This document shows, piece after piece, positions 28,284-37,868 of a stretch of DNA of 64,000 bases; within the stretch, counting starts at the first letter, position 1; every line of letters begins with the position of its first letter. The stretch lies in NCBI GenBank assembly GCA_002295705.1, contig DBHP01000091.1, forward strand, positions 50,112 through 114,111, in the 5' to 3' direction. Source of the stretch: Candidatus Neomicrothrix sp. UBA825. Its GTDB lineage: Bacteria; Actinomycetota; Acidimicrobiia; Acidimicrobiales; UBA8592. Under the pieces are notes generated by a model, which did not search any database, was not told where the DNA came from, and worked only from the letters and a program-made list of their open reading frames with translations. The position numbers were made by a program, and so were the translations under genes.

Positions 28284-28311
28284 TTGGGATATGTATTAAA
28301 TTACATATGCT
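28284..28311 (+). promoter_or_regulatory. Putative sigma-factor gene promoter with inverted repeat
   Basis: TTGGGA (28284-28289) and TATGCT (28306-28311) are spaced by 16 bases. ATATGTA (28289-28295) and TACATAT (28302-28308) form a perfect inverted repeat between them, a likely operator. A transcript from here would have a leader of about 160 bases before ATG 28481. That leader holds a weak hairpin (28319-28336) and two C-runs (28381-28387, 28451-28456). Confidence 0.4.
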
Positions 28312-28480
28312 TTTAGATCAGCCCTTTTTTGGGTTGTTCGCACGCGTTAAGTGTTTAGCAAGATAGCAATATCAACAGATCCCCCCCGATCAAACGTTGA
28401 GGAACTATTTGATAGTTCTTGTGCATTATCACAAATCTGGTTCGCCAGATCCCCCCAACCCCCGAATAAGTGAGAAAATT

Positions 28481-29317
28481 ATGAGTGATTCAGTAGGACA
28501 ATATTTAAATGAGATAGGGTTAGTACCCCTTCTTACCGCGGCAGAAGAGCGCGAGCTTTCTCAAATCATTGAGAAAGGCGTTGCAGCAAGAGAGCGTCTT
28601 GCTGATGGCGAAAAAGGAGTAGAGCTCAAAAGAGCTGACCGTAAGGCAGCAGAGGCTAAAGACCGGTTTATCAGAGCAAACTTACGACTGGTCGTCAGCG
28701 TAGCCCGCCGATACCCACTTCCAGCTGGCATGGAACTACTAGATTTAATCCAAGAAGGTAACCTTGGGTTAGAACATGCAGTTGACAAATTTGATTGGCG
28801 GAAAGGTTTCAAATTCTCAACTTATGCTACCTTCTGGATACGTCAAGCAATAGGAAGAGCGCTTGATCAAAAAGCTAGCCTAGTTAGATTACCTGGTGAT
28901 AGATCTGCAAGCCTTCGGGCTGCACTCAGGCAGGTTTCTGGTGACGGCGATGAACTTGATGAAGAGCATGCAAGACTACATAGGCTTACAACCCCTACTT
29001 CACTCGATAGAACAATTGGTGACGATGATAGCAATGAGCTTGTTGATCTACTCCCAGATGTCAACCCTGGCCCTGAACAAGCGGTCATGGAAGAAGCACG
29101 AGAAACAATGGTTTACGATTTACTAAATGTTCTTGATGATCGTGCAAGGTACGCTGTTGAGCAGCGTTTTGGACTCCAAGATGGGCGCAAGCGAAGCTAC
29201 CGAGAAGTTGGAGAGGAACTTGGTGTAACTGCTGAAGCAGCCCGAAGACTTGTAAAGCGAGCAGTAAATATTGTTCGCGAAAGCGCCCCTGATCAAATGG
29301 ATATTGACGCTGCATAA
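28481..29317 (+). CDS. RNA polymerase sigma-70 family factor (group 2-like)
   Basis: The start is taken at ATG 28481 (278 residues), because the protein from there begins with a normal region 1.2 (DSVGQYLNEIGLVPLLTAAE); the frame is open 28 codons further up with non-conserved sequence. Region 2 (about 60-125) carries RFIRANLRLVVSVARRY, DLIQEGNLGLEHAVDKFDW and FSTYATFWIRQAIGRAL. Region 4 (about 205-265) has YREVGEELGVTAEAARRLVKRA. The lack of a long region 1.1 and the short total length point to a primary-like or alternative group 2 sigma, as in SigB/HrdB relatives. The upstream leader with an inverted repeat suggests it is regulated. Confidence 0.88.
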   Translation: MSDSVGQYLNEIGLVPLLTAAEERELSQIIEKGVAARERLADGEKGVELKRADRKAAEAKDRFIRANLRLVVSVARRYPLPAGMELLDLIQEGNLGLEHAVDKFDWRKGFKFSTYATFWIRQAIGRALDQKASLVRLPGDRSASLRAALRQVSGDGDELDEEHARLHRLTTPTSLDRTIGDDDSNELVDLLPDVNPGPEQAVMEEARETMVYDLLNVLDDRARYAVEQRFGLQDGRKRSYREVGEELGVTAEAARRLVKRAVNIVRESAPDQMDIDAA

Positions 29318-29348
29318 TCATTGATTTGAATGTAAATCGGTAATTTGG

Positions 29349-29377
29349 TTGTGATCTTATTAATAAACAGAGACAAT
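29349..29377 (+). promoter_or_regulatory. Promoter of aroG (leaderless)
   Basis: TTGTGA (29349-29354), a 17-base spacer and GACAAT (29372-29377) end six bases before the GTG start at 29384. No Shine-Dalgarno is present, which agrees with a leaderless mRNA. Confidence 0.5.
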
Positions 29378-29383
29378 TAATAG

Positions 29384-30730
29384 GTGACTAATAATTGGAG
29401 CCCCAACAGCTGGACTAGTTTCCCTGCAGATCAACAACCTGATTGGCCAGATGACAACGAATACAACGCTGTTCTAAAAGAAATTTCTGCACTACCACCC
29501 TTGGTATTTGCTGGCGAAGCAAGAACGCTAAAAAGTCAGTTAGCGCGGGTCTGCAATGGGGAAGCCCTTCTACTCCAAGCTGGTGACTGTGCGGAATCCT
29601 TCTCAGCGCTCTCAGCGAATTCAATACGTGACAAACTTAAAGTCATTCTCCAAATGGCGGTTGCCCTAACTTACTCAACTGGGCTGCCAGTGGTAAAGGT
29701 AGGACGTATAGCGGGACAATTTGCTAAGCCTCGGTCGAGTCCTACAGAAACGAAAGATGACATAGAGCTTCCATCGTTTCGGGGGCACATAGTCAACGAC
29801 ACAGACTTTAATGCAGGGGCACGAACCGCTGACCCAAAGAGGCTTCTGATGGCATACAACCAAAGTTCTGCGACCTTAAACCTGCTCAGAGCTTTCACAA
29901 GCGGAGGTTTTGCGGACTTAACGCAAGTCCACTCTTGGAATCAACAATTTGTTGCGAACAGCCCTGCAGGCGCGCAGTACAAAGAAATAGCTGACGGAAT
30001 CACAAACGCTCTCGCTTTTATGAGGGCTTGCGGTATCGCATCAGAAGATCACCCCGCTCTCCACGAAGTTGATTTCTATACAAGTCATGAAGCTCTTTTA
30101 CTCGGATATGAAGAAGCTCTTACGAGAAGCGACTCGATGAGTGGAGATTGGTATGACTGCTCAGCTCACATGCTTTGGATTGGAGAGAGGACAAGGCAGC
30201 TTGATGGGGCCCATATTGAATTCCTTAGAGGTGTAGAAAACCCATTGGGCTGCAAATTAGGCCCAACTGCAACAGCGGAAGAAGCTATCAAGCTGTGCGA
30301 AATATTAAACCCTGAACAAATGGCAGGAAGACTCACATTCATTACCAGAATGGGGTCCTCGGTAATAGATGATACCCTTCCAGGTTTAGTAAGCGCAGTC
30401 CAAGCCTCAGGACATCCTGTAGTTTGGGCTTGCGACCCAATGCACGGAAACACGTACACAGCGGAATCTGGATTAAAGACTAGAAACTTCTCTGACGTCG
30501 TAGATGAAACAAAGAAATTCTTCCACATACACCGCTCATTGGGAACTTGGGCAGGAGGAATCCACGTTGAGCTCACTGGTGACAATGTTACTGAATGTGT
30601 AGGAGGCGCCGAAAACCTTTCGGATGATGACTTAGCTCTCCGTTACGAAACGATGTGCGATCCTAGGCTAAACGCATCGCAGAGTCTTGAGCTAGCGTTT
30701 CACGTAGCTGAAGAATTGCGAGCCAGCTAG
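29384..30730 (+). CDS. aroG: 3-deoxy-7-phosphoheptulonate synthase, class II
   Basis: This is the first step of the shikimate pathway, joining PEP and erythrose 4-phosphate. The 448 residues match plant/mycobacterial class II DAHP synthases: NSWTSFPADQQP at the N-terminus, the metal/substrate motif LLQAGDCAESF, KVGRIAGQFAKPRS, TRMGS, CDPMHGNT and HVELTGDNVTEC near the C-terminus. The final TAG shares the palindromic CTAG with the stop of the convergent VWA gene, giving a 4-base overlap. Confidence 0.95.
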   Translation: MTNNWSPNSWTSFPADQQPDWPDDNEYNAVLKEISALPPLVFAGEARTLKSQLARVCNGEALLLQAGDCAESFSALSANSIRDKLKVILQMAVALTYSTGLPVVKVGRIAGQFAKPRSSPTETKDDIELPSFRGHIVNDTDFNAGARTADPKRLLMAYNQSSATLNLLRAFTSGGFADLTQVHSWNQQFVANSPAGAQYKEIADGITNALAFMRACGIASEDHPALHEVDFYTSHEALLLGYEEALTRSDSMSGDWYDCSAHMLWIGERTRQLDGAHIEFLRGVENPLGCKLGPTATAEEAIKLCEILNPEQMAGRLTFITRMGSSVIDDTLPGLVSAVQASGHPVVWACDPMHGNTYTAESGLKTRNFSDVVDETKKFFHIHRSLGTWAGGIHVELTGDNVTECVGGAENLSDDDLALRYETMCDPRLNASQSLELAFHVAEELRAS

Positions 30731-32178
30731 ACGAGGTTCTCAACAAAAGCTTCAAGTTGCTTCAAGTTTCGTACCTCGAACGTTCCATTACAAAAATCAC
30801 TATATTCCCCCACGATAGAATCACCGGTGTCCCAATAACTCTTTGGTTCAGGATTTAGCCAGAAGACTTTGCGAGCCTTATCCTCAATATTCTTAATCAC
30901 CCACGATTGTGATGCGTGATAATTGTTACGAGCATCTCCAAGGATTATCACGGTAGTCTTTGGCCCTATATCTTTTGCGAACTTTTCATCAAATATCTCA
31001 AATGCGTGCCCATAATCAGAGTGACCATCAACCCAAATAACATCCGCCTCGGTATTAACTCTGTGTATCGCTTCGGTAATGTCATCAACATTCTCAAAGA
31101 AGTCAGTAACTTCGTCTAAGCCATCTATGAAAACGAATGAACGGACTTTCGAGAATTGATTATTTAACGCATAAACAAGGTGAAGGGTGAACCTCGCAAA
31201 AGCAGCAACGGATCCTGAAATATCAGCAATTACCATTATCTCTGGTTTCGAGGGTTTAGGGTATTTAAATTTAGGTTCCGCCGGAACCCCTCCATAAGAC
31301 AATGAATGACGAACCGTTCTTCGGAAATCCAGCGGCCCTTTTCTTCCATGACGCCTCTTTCTAGCTAAGCGGACTGCCAATTTTCTAGTTAGAGGCCAAA
31401 TAGCACGTCGCAGAGCTACCATCTCTTCTCGACTGGCGTGCATAAAGTCAACATCTTCTGGAAGAGGTTTACGAAGCGTTTTCGCCATCGCTTCTACCCC
31501 TCGGTCAGCTACAAGCCTACGACGGATTTCCGCCTCAATTTCTCTTTTTAATTCTTCAATCCTATGTTCATACTCATCTTTCCTTAAACGTTCCTCAAGA
31601 AAATCTGAATCGGGATCACTCTCAGCGCTACTAGTAAGTAAGCGATCCAAAACCTCTTCGAGATTCAAGTTTCGCAGTGTTCTGTACAAGTAATATGTTC
31701 CCCCCACAGGTCTACCGGGCTCCATTCCTGCAAAGCGCTGGACAGATTGACGGGCAACTGTCCTCATTAAATTTCTATCTTGTTTTGCAAGTGCTTGAAA
31801 TAACATTTCTGCTAATTGCTCTTGGGTTAAACCTTCTTGACTCCCGCCTTGCCCGGCTACTTGCCCTTCTTGCTCATTTACCGCCTCGGCATCAGTCGTA
31901 TCAGACTCCCATTCACCATCAACTAATTCGTATTCTTGTCCGCGCAGCGAGAAGTAAACTTCAAAAACAGTTTCAAATGCTTTCCAATGCGAGTGATTCT
32001 TGACAAGAGTGCCAGCTAAAGCATATTTAAATGTTTCTCGATCTTCGATGGGAATATGCTTCACTGCTTCTACTGCATCAAGATTTTCTGTCAAGCTAAC
32101 CGGTAAACCTGCGCTTCGTAGTTCAACGATAAAACCATTTAATAGTTCAAGCAATGGAGAATGAGTTGCAATTTCCAA
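30727..32178 (-). CDS. VWA-domain protein (CoxE-like)
   Basis: The 483-residue protein has a C-terminal von Willebrand A domain (about 300-480) with the MIDAS start DISGS and downstream Asp/Thr positions. The N-terminal half is helical and charged, typical of CoxE-like proteins. It follows the MoxR ATPase directly (MoxR TAA, then TTG start at 32178). MoxR/VWA pairs act as chaperone-like modules that load metals or remodel partner complexes. No target enzyme is adjacent, so its client is unknown. Confidence 0.85.
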   Translation of the reverse strand: MEIATHSPLLELLNGFIVELRSAGLPVSLTENLDAVEAVKHIPIEDRETFKYALAGTLVKNHSHWKAFETVFEVYFSLRGQEYELVDGEWESDTTDAEAVNEQEGQVAGQGGSQEGLTQEQLAEMLFQALAKQDRNLMRTVARQSVQRFAGMEPGRPVGGTYYLYRTLRNLNLEEVLDRLLTSSAESDPDSDFLEERLRKDEYEHRIEELKREIEAEIRRRLVADRGVEAMAKTLRKPLPEDVDFMHASREEMVALRRAIWPLTRKLAVRLARKRRHGRKGPLDFRRTVRHSLSYGGVPAEPKFKYPKPSKPEIMVIADISGSVAAFARFTLHLVYALNNQFSKVRSFVFIDGLDEVTDFFENVDDITEAIHRVNTEADVIWVDGHSDYGHAFEIFDEKFAKDIGPKTTVIILGDARNNYHASQSWVIKNIEDKARKVFWLNPEPKSYWDTGDSIVGEYSDFCNGTFEVRNLKQLEAFVENLV

Positions 32179-33078
32179 TTAATTACTCACGGGCAGATTC
32201 AAATCTTCATCGGTAGAGAACTCTTTGATGGCTTTATCAATATCTGAACGGTATTTTAGAAGAATATTGACTGTGTCAGTTGCAGTTTGAGCGTCGATAT
32301 GTTCAACACCCAAGTGAATTAACGTTCTCGCCCAATCTAAAGTCTCAGAAACGGAAGGCGCTTTCTTTAGTTCTAATTGTCTAACAGTTCTAACAACTCG
32401 AGCTATTTGATCACCTAAATTCTCTTCGATATCAGGTACTTTAGTCAGGATAATTTCCCTTTCACGTTCAAGCTCGGGGTAATCAATGTGGAGAAATAGG
32501 CACCGTCGCTTGAGGGCCTCTGAAAGTTCGCGAGTATTATTTGACGTCAAAAACACAAGCGGGATTTGTTTAGCTTCCATTGTTCCCAATTCAGGTATGG
32601 ACACTTGGTAGTCAGAAAGTATCTCAAGTAATAAAGCCTCGGTCTCAATTTCTACTCTATCTACCTCATCAATCAGCAACACGACAGGGTCATCAGAGCG
32701 AATAGCCTCAAGAAGTGGCCGAGTTAGAAGAAATTCATCGGAAAAGATATTGTCTTCAAGGTCTTCCCATGAATTTGATTCATCAGCATTTCGTTCTGCT
32801 TGTATCCTTAGAAGTTGTTTTTTATAGTTCCATTCATATAAAGCTTTGGATTCATCTAAGCCTTCATAACACTGAAGCCTTATCAGCCGTGATCCAGTCA
32901 TCTCAGCCACACTCTTGGCGAGCTGGGTCTTGCCTGTTCCAGCAGGGCCTTCAACAAGTATGGGCTTCTGAAGGCGATCAGCTAAATAGACAATGCCAGC
33001 AATACCGTCATCCGCTAAGTACTCAACAGAGCGAAGATCCTCCCTTACTTTGTTGACTTCGTTAAATCGATAGGACAT
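32179..33078 (-). CDS. MoxR-family AAA+ ATPase
   Basis: The 299-residue ATPase has Walker A GPAGTGKTQLAK (about 42-53) and Walker B VVLLIDEVDR (about 131-140). Sensor I is LTSNNTRELSEA and the arginine-finger region is ALKRRCLF. MoxR proteins are co-factored by VWA proteins, and the next gene encodes one with no spacer. It is divergent from murJ across 108 bases. The client is unknown. Confidence 0.9.
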   Translation of the reverse strand: MSYRFNEVNKVREDLRSVEYLADDGIAGIVYLADRLQKPILVEGPAGTGKTQLAKSVAEMTGSRLIRLQCYEGLDESKALYEWNYKKQLLRIQAERNADESNSWEDLEDNIFSDEFLLTRPLLEAIRSDDPVVLLIDEVDRVEIETEALLLEILSDYQVSIPELGTMEAKQIPLVFLTSNNTRELSEALKRRCLFLHIDYPELEREREIILTKVPDIEENLGDQIARVVRTVRQLELKKAPSVSETLDWARTLIHLGVEHIDAQTATDTVNILLKYRSDIDKAIKEFSTDEDLNLPVSN

Positions 33079-33174
33079 ACCTCTTAAAGGGTAGAGGGCA
33101 TCCCACTATTTATGCGAACTGTATTGGATAAATTGTGTATTTGCTGTTGCTTCCGTTGAATGTTTGTTTAGAGG

Positions 33175-33180
33175 TAGGCT
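33175..33180 (+). promoter_or_regulatory. Putative -10 box of murJ
   Basis: TAGGCT ends six bases before GTG 33187, giving another leaderless arrangement. No clear -35 box. Confidence 0.35.
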
Positions 33181-33186
33181 TAACTT

Positions 33187-34866
33187 GTGGAAAACGGGAT
33201 ATCAAGAAGTGACCTAAGCAGACCAAGTGGCCGAAATGCAATGATCGTCGGTGCAGGGATCTCACTATCAAGATTATCTGGCCTTATTCGTGAGCTTATT
33301 TTCGCAGGTTTACTAGGTACCAGAGTAGCTGCCGACGCCTTCAAAGCAGCGTTGCAAATACCTGGTCTTTTGCAAAATATACTTGGCGAAGGAACATTAT
33401 CCGCTTCATTTATCCCTACCTATAGCCGGCTCATTGATGACCACGAGGACGAGGATGAACCAGGATTGGTCGCAGGCACCATTGTTACTATTCTTGGACT
33501 GGTTACCTCGGTAATCGTAATTATAGGAATTCTTGCTGCTCGACCAATGAGTAAAGTTCTTCTCCCATTACTGCCAGATGAAACATTTGAACTCACTGTT
33601 AACTTAGTCAGAATAATGTGGGCTGGACTGGGTTTCATTGTCCTTTCATCTTGGTGTTTAGGGGTCCTTAACGCACACAGAAGATTCTTTTTATCCTTTG
33701 CTGCCCCAATTCTTTGGAACGCTGCCCAGATTGTCTTTGCGCTATTAGCTTGGGCACAAGGCTGGTCTGATGCATCGGTTGCGAAAGCAGCGGCTTGGGG
33801 CGTTCTAGTGGGTGGTGCGCTTCAATTCCTTGTTCAAATTCCAGTAGTAATGAGAGTATCCCCTTCAATTAGGTTAGGAGTTAAGAAAGGCTCAAAAGCT
33901 GTTCGTGAAATAGTCTCAAAATTTTTCCCAGCTGTATTGGGAAGAGGAGTTATCCAATTCTCAGGCTTTCTTGACTTGTTCCTTGCCGGTTTCCTTGCAA
34001 CCGGCGCTTTAACAGCTCTATCGCTTGCCCAAATCATTTACATGTTACCTATCGGTTTGTTTGTGATGTCGATTATTTCTGCAGACCTTCCCGAATTCTC
34101 CAGGGACAAAGATAATATCTCTGCTGTAACCACAAGGTTTACAACAAGCTCAGAAAGAATCGGCTTCTATTTAGTATTCTCCAGCATTGCTTTCGTAACA
34201 ATGGGAGAACCGTTGGTTGACTTTCTATTCGAGCGAGGCAAGTTTACAAGCGAGGATACGCTTTATATTTGGATCATTTTAGCCGCATACAGTCTTGGCC
34301 TTTATGCGACTGGAATGAGCAGGCTCTATCAAAATTTATGCTACTCGTTCGGAGATGTTAAAGGCCCAGCGCGATTAGCAGGATTACGTGTTTTAATAGC
34401 AGGATCCGTGGGTTTCCTACTTATGTTCCAGCTTGACCGTGTTGCCATTGACGGCGACACGATTATCAGGATCGGCAATTTTCCCTCTTTCTCTCCCCTA
34501 CCAGAATTTGCGCGAGCCCTAGATACTACCCCACAGCCACTTGGCGCTTTGGGCTTAGCATTAGGAAGCTCACTAGGTGCTTGGATTGAATATTTTCTCT
34601 TAAAGAGGAGAGTTTCAGACAATTTCCATATTAAGAAGGATCCACATTTAGTAAGAAGATTTTTTCTGGTACCGGGTTTGATTTCGGCAATACTCGCTGG
34701 AACCATTTCTTTTTGTCTATTTGATTACAACGCCTATTTGGTAGCACCGATTGCATTACTGTCTAGTGGAATTCTTTACACGTTCATTTCATCACTTTTT
34801 GGTTCCAAAGCTGCGAAAGAGTTTCTGCAAACTATTCGTGTCAGTAAAGGTTCTCGCTCAAGATGA
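33187..34866 (+). CDS. murJ: Lipid II flippase MurJ-like (MviN family)
   Basis: This polytopic membrane protein of 559 residues, with about 14 helices, moves lipid II across the membrane. The N-terminal signature SRLSGLIRELIFAGLLG and AADAFKAALQIPGLLQNILGEGTLSASFIP are hallmark MviN/MurJ residues. It lacks the pseudokinase extension found in mycobacterial MviN. The 3' end overlaps the convergent proB by 26 bases. Confidence 0.92.
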   Translation: MENGISRSDLSRPSGRNAMIVGAGISLSRLSGLIRELIFAGLLGTRVAADAFKAALQIPGLLQNILGEGTLSASFIPTYSRLIDDHEDEDEPGLVAGTIVTILGLVTSVIVIIGILAARPMSKVLLPLLPDETFELTVNLVRIMWAGLGFIVLSSWCLGVLNAHRRFFLSFAAPILWNAAQIVFALLAWAQGWSDASVAKAAAWGVLVGGALQFLVQIPVVMRVSPSIRLGVKKGSKAVREIVSKFFPAVLGRGVIQFSGFLDLFLAGFLATGALTALSLAQIIYMLPIGLFVMSIISADLPEFSRDKDNISAVTTRFTTSSERIGFYLVFSSIAFVTMGEPLVDFLFERGKFTSEDTLYIWIILAAYSLGLYATGMSRLYQNLCYSFGDVKGPARLAGLRVLIAGSVGFLLMFQLDRVAIDGDTIIRIGNFPSFSPLPEFARALDTTPQPLGALGLALGSSLGAWIEYFLLKRRVSDNFHIKKDPHLVRRFFLVPGLISAILAGTISFCLFDYNAYLVAPIALLSSGILYTFISSLFGSKAAKEFLQTIRVSKGSRSR

Positions 34867-35947
34867 CTAGCTCATCTCTATGTATAAGCTCACTTGGTTG
34901 TATATCTTTTGCTTCACTCACGTCCTCGCTTAGGGAATCTTTAAGTTGAGAAGAACTATAGGAAACTAAACCACGCGCAATAAGTTCCGATTTCTCATTT
35001 AGGATTTCTACGGCATCGCCTCTATCGAATGCCCCATGCATCTCAAGAACGCCAACTGCTAAAAGAGATCCACCATTTTCTTCAATCGCTCTTTGTGCGC
35101 CCTTATCAATCACTAGCTTTCCTTTCGGCTGAACCGCAAAAGCTATCCATAGTTTTCGAGCCGACAAGGGTTTTGGTTTTGGATGGATGATAGTCCCTGA
35201 CTCCCCTACTTGAAGTAGTGAGTCTGCTACAACGTTGAGTCGTGTAGCGGCTGCGATTGTTGTGGTCACGCCAGCCCACGAGGCCATTTTCGCAGCGGCT
35301 AATTTGGACTCCATTCCACCGCTTCCCAAATTACCTGAAGCGCCTCCAACCACTGCATCTATTCTGTCGATTGATCCTATTTCTCGAATTAATTTAACAT
35401 TATCAGAGGTTTTTTTCTTTGGGTCTTGAGAATAGATCCCATCAGTATCAGTAAGCATTAACAGTTGATCCGCGTTAAGGAGTTGGGCTAATAGGGCAGC
35501 TATCCTATCGTTATCACCCCAGCGTATAGCGTCATCGGCTATGGCATCATTTTCGTTAACTATTGGAAGGATTCCAGAGATTAAGAGCTCCTCAACCGTT
35601 GATCGAGCGTGTAAGTATCGTTTGCGGACAAAGAAATCGTCAGGTGCCATTAACAACTGGGCGATAGAAATATTATGCTTTGAGAAGCTGTCAGCATATG
35701 TGGCCATTAATTTTGGCTGACCGATTGCTGATGCTGCTTGTAAAACCCGAGAATCTGTGGGGCGTCTGCCTACGTAGCCAAGATCAGCAAGACCGGCACC
35801 TATTGCGCCACTGCTAACGAGAACGATGTCAGAAAAGTCTTGTTTAGCGATTGCGATTTCTTTTGTTAGTTTATCAATGGCAATCTCACTAATTGAGCCA
35901 TCGGGTTTGGTTAACGAAGAAGTTCCGATTTTTACAATGACTGTCAC
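34841..35947 (-). CDS. proB: Glutamate 5-kinase
   Basis: This is the first proline-biosynthesis enzyme. The 368 residues comprise the amino-acid-kinase domain (VKIGTSSLT at the start, VSSGAIGAGL, NENDAIADDAIRWGDND, LLTDTDGIYS) and a C-terminal PUA domain from about residue 270. The length is standard. The start is GTG at 35947. It is the last gene of the long minus-strand block after obgE, with 49 bases between; proA is not in the window. Confidence 0.95.
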   Translation of the reverse strand: MTVIVKIGTSSLTKPDGSISEIAIDKLTKEIAIAKQDFSDIVLVSSGAIGAGLADLGYVGRRPTDSRVLQAASAIGQPKLMATYADSFSKHNISIAQLLMAPDDFFVRKRYLHARSTVEELLISGILPIVNENDAIADDAIRWGDNDRIAALLAQLLNADQLLMLTDTDGIYSQDPKKKTSDNVKLIREIGSIDRIDAVVGGASGNLGSGGMESKLAAAKMASWAGVTTTIAAATRLNVVADSLLQVGESGTIIHPKPKPLSARKLWIAFAVQPKGKLVIDKGAQRAIEENGGSLLAVGVLEMHGAFDRGDAVEILNEKSELIARGLVSYSSSQLKDSLSEDVSEAKDIQPSELIHRDELVILSENLY

Positions 35948-35996
35948 TTATTCATTCTTGCAGAATTGCATGTGAAAGTCTTTTATTTAGCTTTGC

Positions 35997-37253
35997 TCAA
36001 TCAATCCAATGTTCATCGTCGTCCATGTATTCAAACTGCAGTTCGCCAATTTGCACGTAGTGACCTTGTCTAATACCTGCTTTGCGGAGAGCCTTATTCA
36101 CCCCTATCTTCTCAAGGGTAAATTGAATGTATTCAAGCGCTTCGCTATTTGTTAGGTCATTTAAAGAAACCGCTCTTTCTGCTTGACGACCTTTGACTAT
36201 AAACATATTTCCTTCCCTCAATACAGAAATTCCTTTTGGCAGGGGACGATGAATAACTATTTCATCAGAGTTGGTGGTCTCAGCTTCTCGTGCTTGCTTT
36301 ACAAGAAGTTCAAGTTTGTATTTCATCTCTTGAACACCTTCTCCGGTAACAGACGAAATCATTAGGGAACCTTCCAAGGGATCTTGAGTCGCGACATCAG
36401 CCTTGGATGAAATCAACAGCCGGGGACGGTCTAACAGCTCCGGTTTGTAGTTCTTTAGTTCTTTTAAAAGTATCTCCAATTGGCTGTGTGCTTCACGTCC
36501 GTCGTAGGGTGAAAGATCCAGAAGGATTGCCAACACTCGAGCTCTTTCAACATGTCGAAGAAACTGATGACCTAGGCCCTTTCCGTCTGCGGCTCCCTCA
36601 ATCAACCCAGGAATGTCCGCAATCACCATTTCAAACTCTTCGTTCCCTTTCACGACTCCGAGGTTTGGAACCAGCGTTGTAAAGGGATAGTCAGCAATTT
36701 TCGGCTTAGCAGCTGAAACACGAGAAATAAGCGTGCTTTTGCCTACATTAGGAAAGCCTACTAAGGCGACATCAGCTAATAGCTTCAGCTCTAGATTTAA
36801 CCATTGTTCCTCTCCATGCTCTCCTTGTTCAGCAAAACTTGGAGCTCTTCGCCTATTACTTAAGAACCTAGTATTACCTTTACCGCCTCGTCCGCCAGCA
36901 GCTGCCAACCATTTCGCCCCCGTTGAGGAAAGATCAGCGAGTACGTTGCCTTTGGAATCTTTAACCAAAGTGCCTACAGGAACATTAATTAACTCTGAAC
37001 TTCCATTTGCACCGTGTCGACGCTTGCCACTTCCGTGCTTGCCATTGTCAGCCTTCCGATGAGGATAATCTCGAAAAGCCAATAAGGATGCTACGTTATG
37101 GTCTGCTACTAACCATATATCACCTCCGTTACCACCATCTCCACCATCCGGACCCCCTCGGTCAACGTGAGCCTCTCGACGAAATGAAACGCATCCAGCG
37201 CCGCCGTCGCCGGCTTTTACATTGAGGCCACATTCGTCAACAAAGTTAGACAT
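35997..37253 (-). CDS. obgE: GTPase Obg/CgtA
   Basis: This 50S-assembly GTPase has 418 residues. The glycine-rich Obg domain (1-158; DGGAGCVSFRREAHVDRGGP) precedes the G domain (G1 GFPNVGKST, G2/G3 YPFTTLVPNLGVV and DIPGLIEGA). An OCT domain (about 345-412) closes the protein, as in Actinobacteria and Firmicutes. It follows rplU-rpmA, the universal gene order. A TAGAAT lies seven bases before ATG 37253. Confidence 0.96.
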   Translation of the reverse strand: MSNFVDECGLNVKAGDGGAGCVSFRREAHVDRGGPDGGDGGNGGDIWLVADHNVASLLAFRDYPHRKADNGKHGSGKRRHGANGSSELINVPVGTLVKDSKGNVLADLSSTGAKWLAAAGGRGGKGNTRFLSNRRRAPSFAEQGEHGEEQWLNLELKLLADVALVGFPNVGKSTLISRVSAAKPKIADYPFTTLVPNLGVVKGNEEFEMVIADIPGLIEGAADGKGLGHQFLRHVERARVLAILLDLSPYDGREAHSQLEILLKELKNYKPELLDRPRLLISSKADVATQDPLEGSLMISSVTGEGVQEMKYKLELLVKQAREAETTNSDEIVIHRPLPKGISVLREGNMFIVKGRQAERAVSLNDLTNSEALEYIQFTLEKIGVNKALRKAGIRQGHYVQIGELQFEYMDDDEHWID

Positions 37254-37299
37254 GGAGGATATTCTACTAATTTATTTGACTGGAGGAGAGAAATTTAAG

Positions 37300-37551
37300 T
37301 TAGTCAGGAAGGACGTCTACAAGTTTTCTTCCACGTCGGCTGCCGAATTTAACGCGACCATTGACGGTTGCGAATAGTGTATCATCCCCACCTCTGCGCA
37401 CATTCAGACCGGGGTGAAACTTGGTTCCTCTCTGCCGGACGATAATAGAGCCGGCTGACACTGCCGTACCGTCATAGGCCTTAACGCCAAGCCGCTGGGC
37501 GTTGGAATCTCTACCATTTCGCGTTGAGCCGCCACCTTTTGTTTTCGACAT
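37300..37551 (-). CDS. rpmA: 50S ribosomal protein L27
   Basis: This is an 83-residue basic protein at the peptidyl-transferase centre. The N-terminus [23 protein letters not shown] and the [10 protein letters not shown] core are diagnostic. No N-terminal cleavable extension of the Firmicutes type is present. The ATG overlaps the rplU stop by one base (TAATG). Confidence 0.97.
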   Translation of the reverse strand: MSKTKGGGSTRNGRDSNAQRLGVKAYDGTAVSAGSIIVRQRGTKFHPGLNVRRGGDDTLFATVNGRVKFGSRRGRKLVDVLPD

Positions 37552-37862
37552 TATTTGTTCCTTGATATTGATGTGATTTTGATTTCGTTGTAGTTCTGAC
37601 GATGACCCCAGCGTCGACGCTGATTACTTTTATTTTTGTAGGTAAACCCTGTAACTTTTTTTGATTTTCCTCTGTCGACTATCTCAGCGTTTACGTTTAC
37701 GTTTTCCAATTCACTTGGTTTCGCAAGGACTGTTTTCCCATCTACTAGCATTAACGGTGTAAGAGATATAGATTCTCCTATATCGCCCAAAAGCTCAACT
37801 TGAAGGACTTGGTTTTCCTCAACGCGATATTGTTTTCCACCTGTTTTTACTACTGCATACAT
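37551..37862 (-). CDS. rplU: 50S ribosomal protein L21
   Basis: The 103-residue rRNA-binding protein starts [14 protein letters not shown]. The closing basic region ([19 protein letters not shown]) is the L21 signature. It precedes rpmA with a one-base overlap. TATCAT is found six bases upstream of ATG 37862. Confidence 0.97.
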   Translation of the reverse strand: MYAVVKTGGKQYRVEENQVLQVELLGDIGESISLTPLMLVDGKTVLAKPSELENVNVNAEIVDRGKSKKVTGFTYKNKSNQRRRWGHRQNYNEIKITSISRNK

Positions 37863-37868
37863 ATTTGC

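Noticed and set aside
28319..28336. CAGCCC-TTTTTT-GGGTTG hairpin as a transcription terminator
   Set aside because: The T-run is in the loop, not after the stem, and the stem includes a G-U pair. It lies in the sigma-factor leader, not after a gene.
28381..28464. Two C-runs as a repeat or CRISPR-like element
   Set aside because: There are only two short copies with different flanks and no regular spacing.
30166..30585. 139-codon antisense frame inside aroG
   Set aside because: It is fully inside a conserved enzyme gene and has no recognisable domain.
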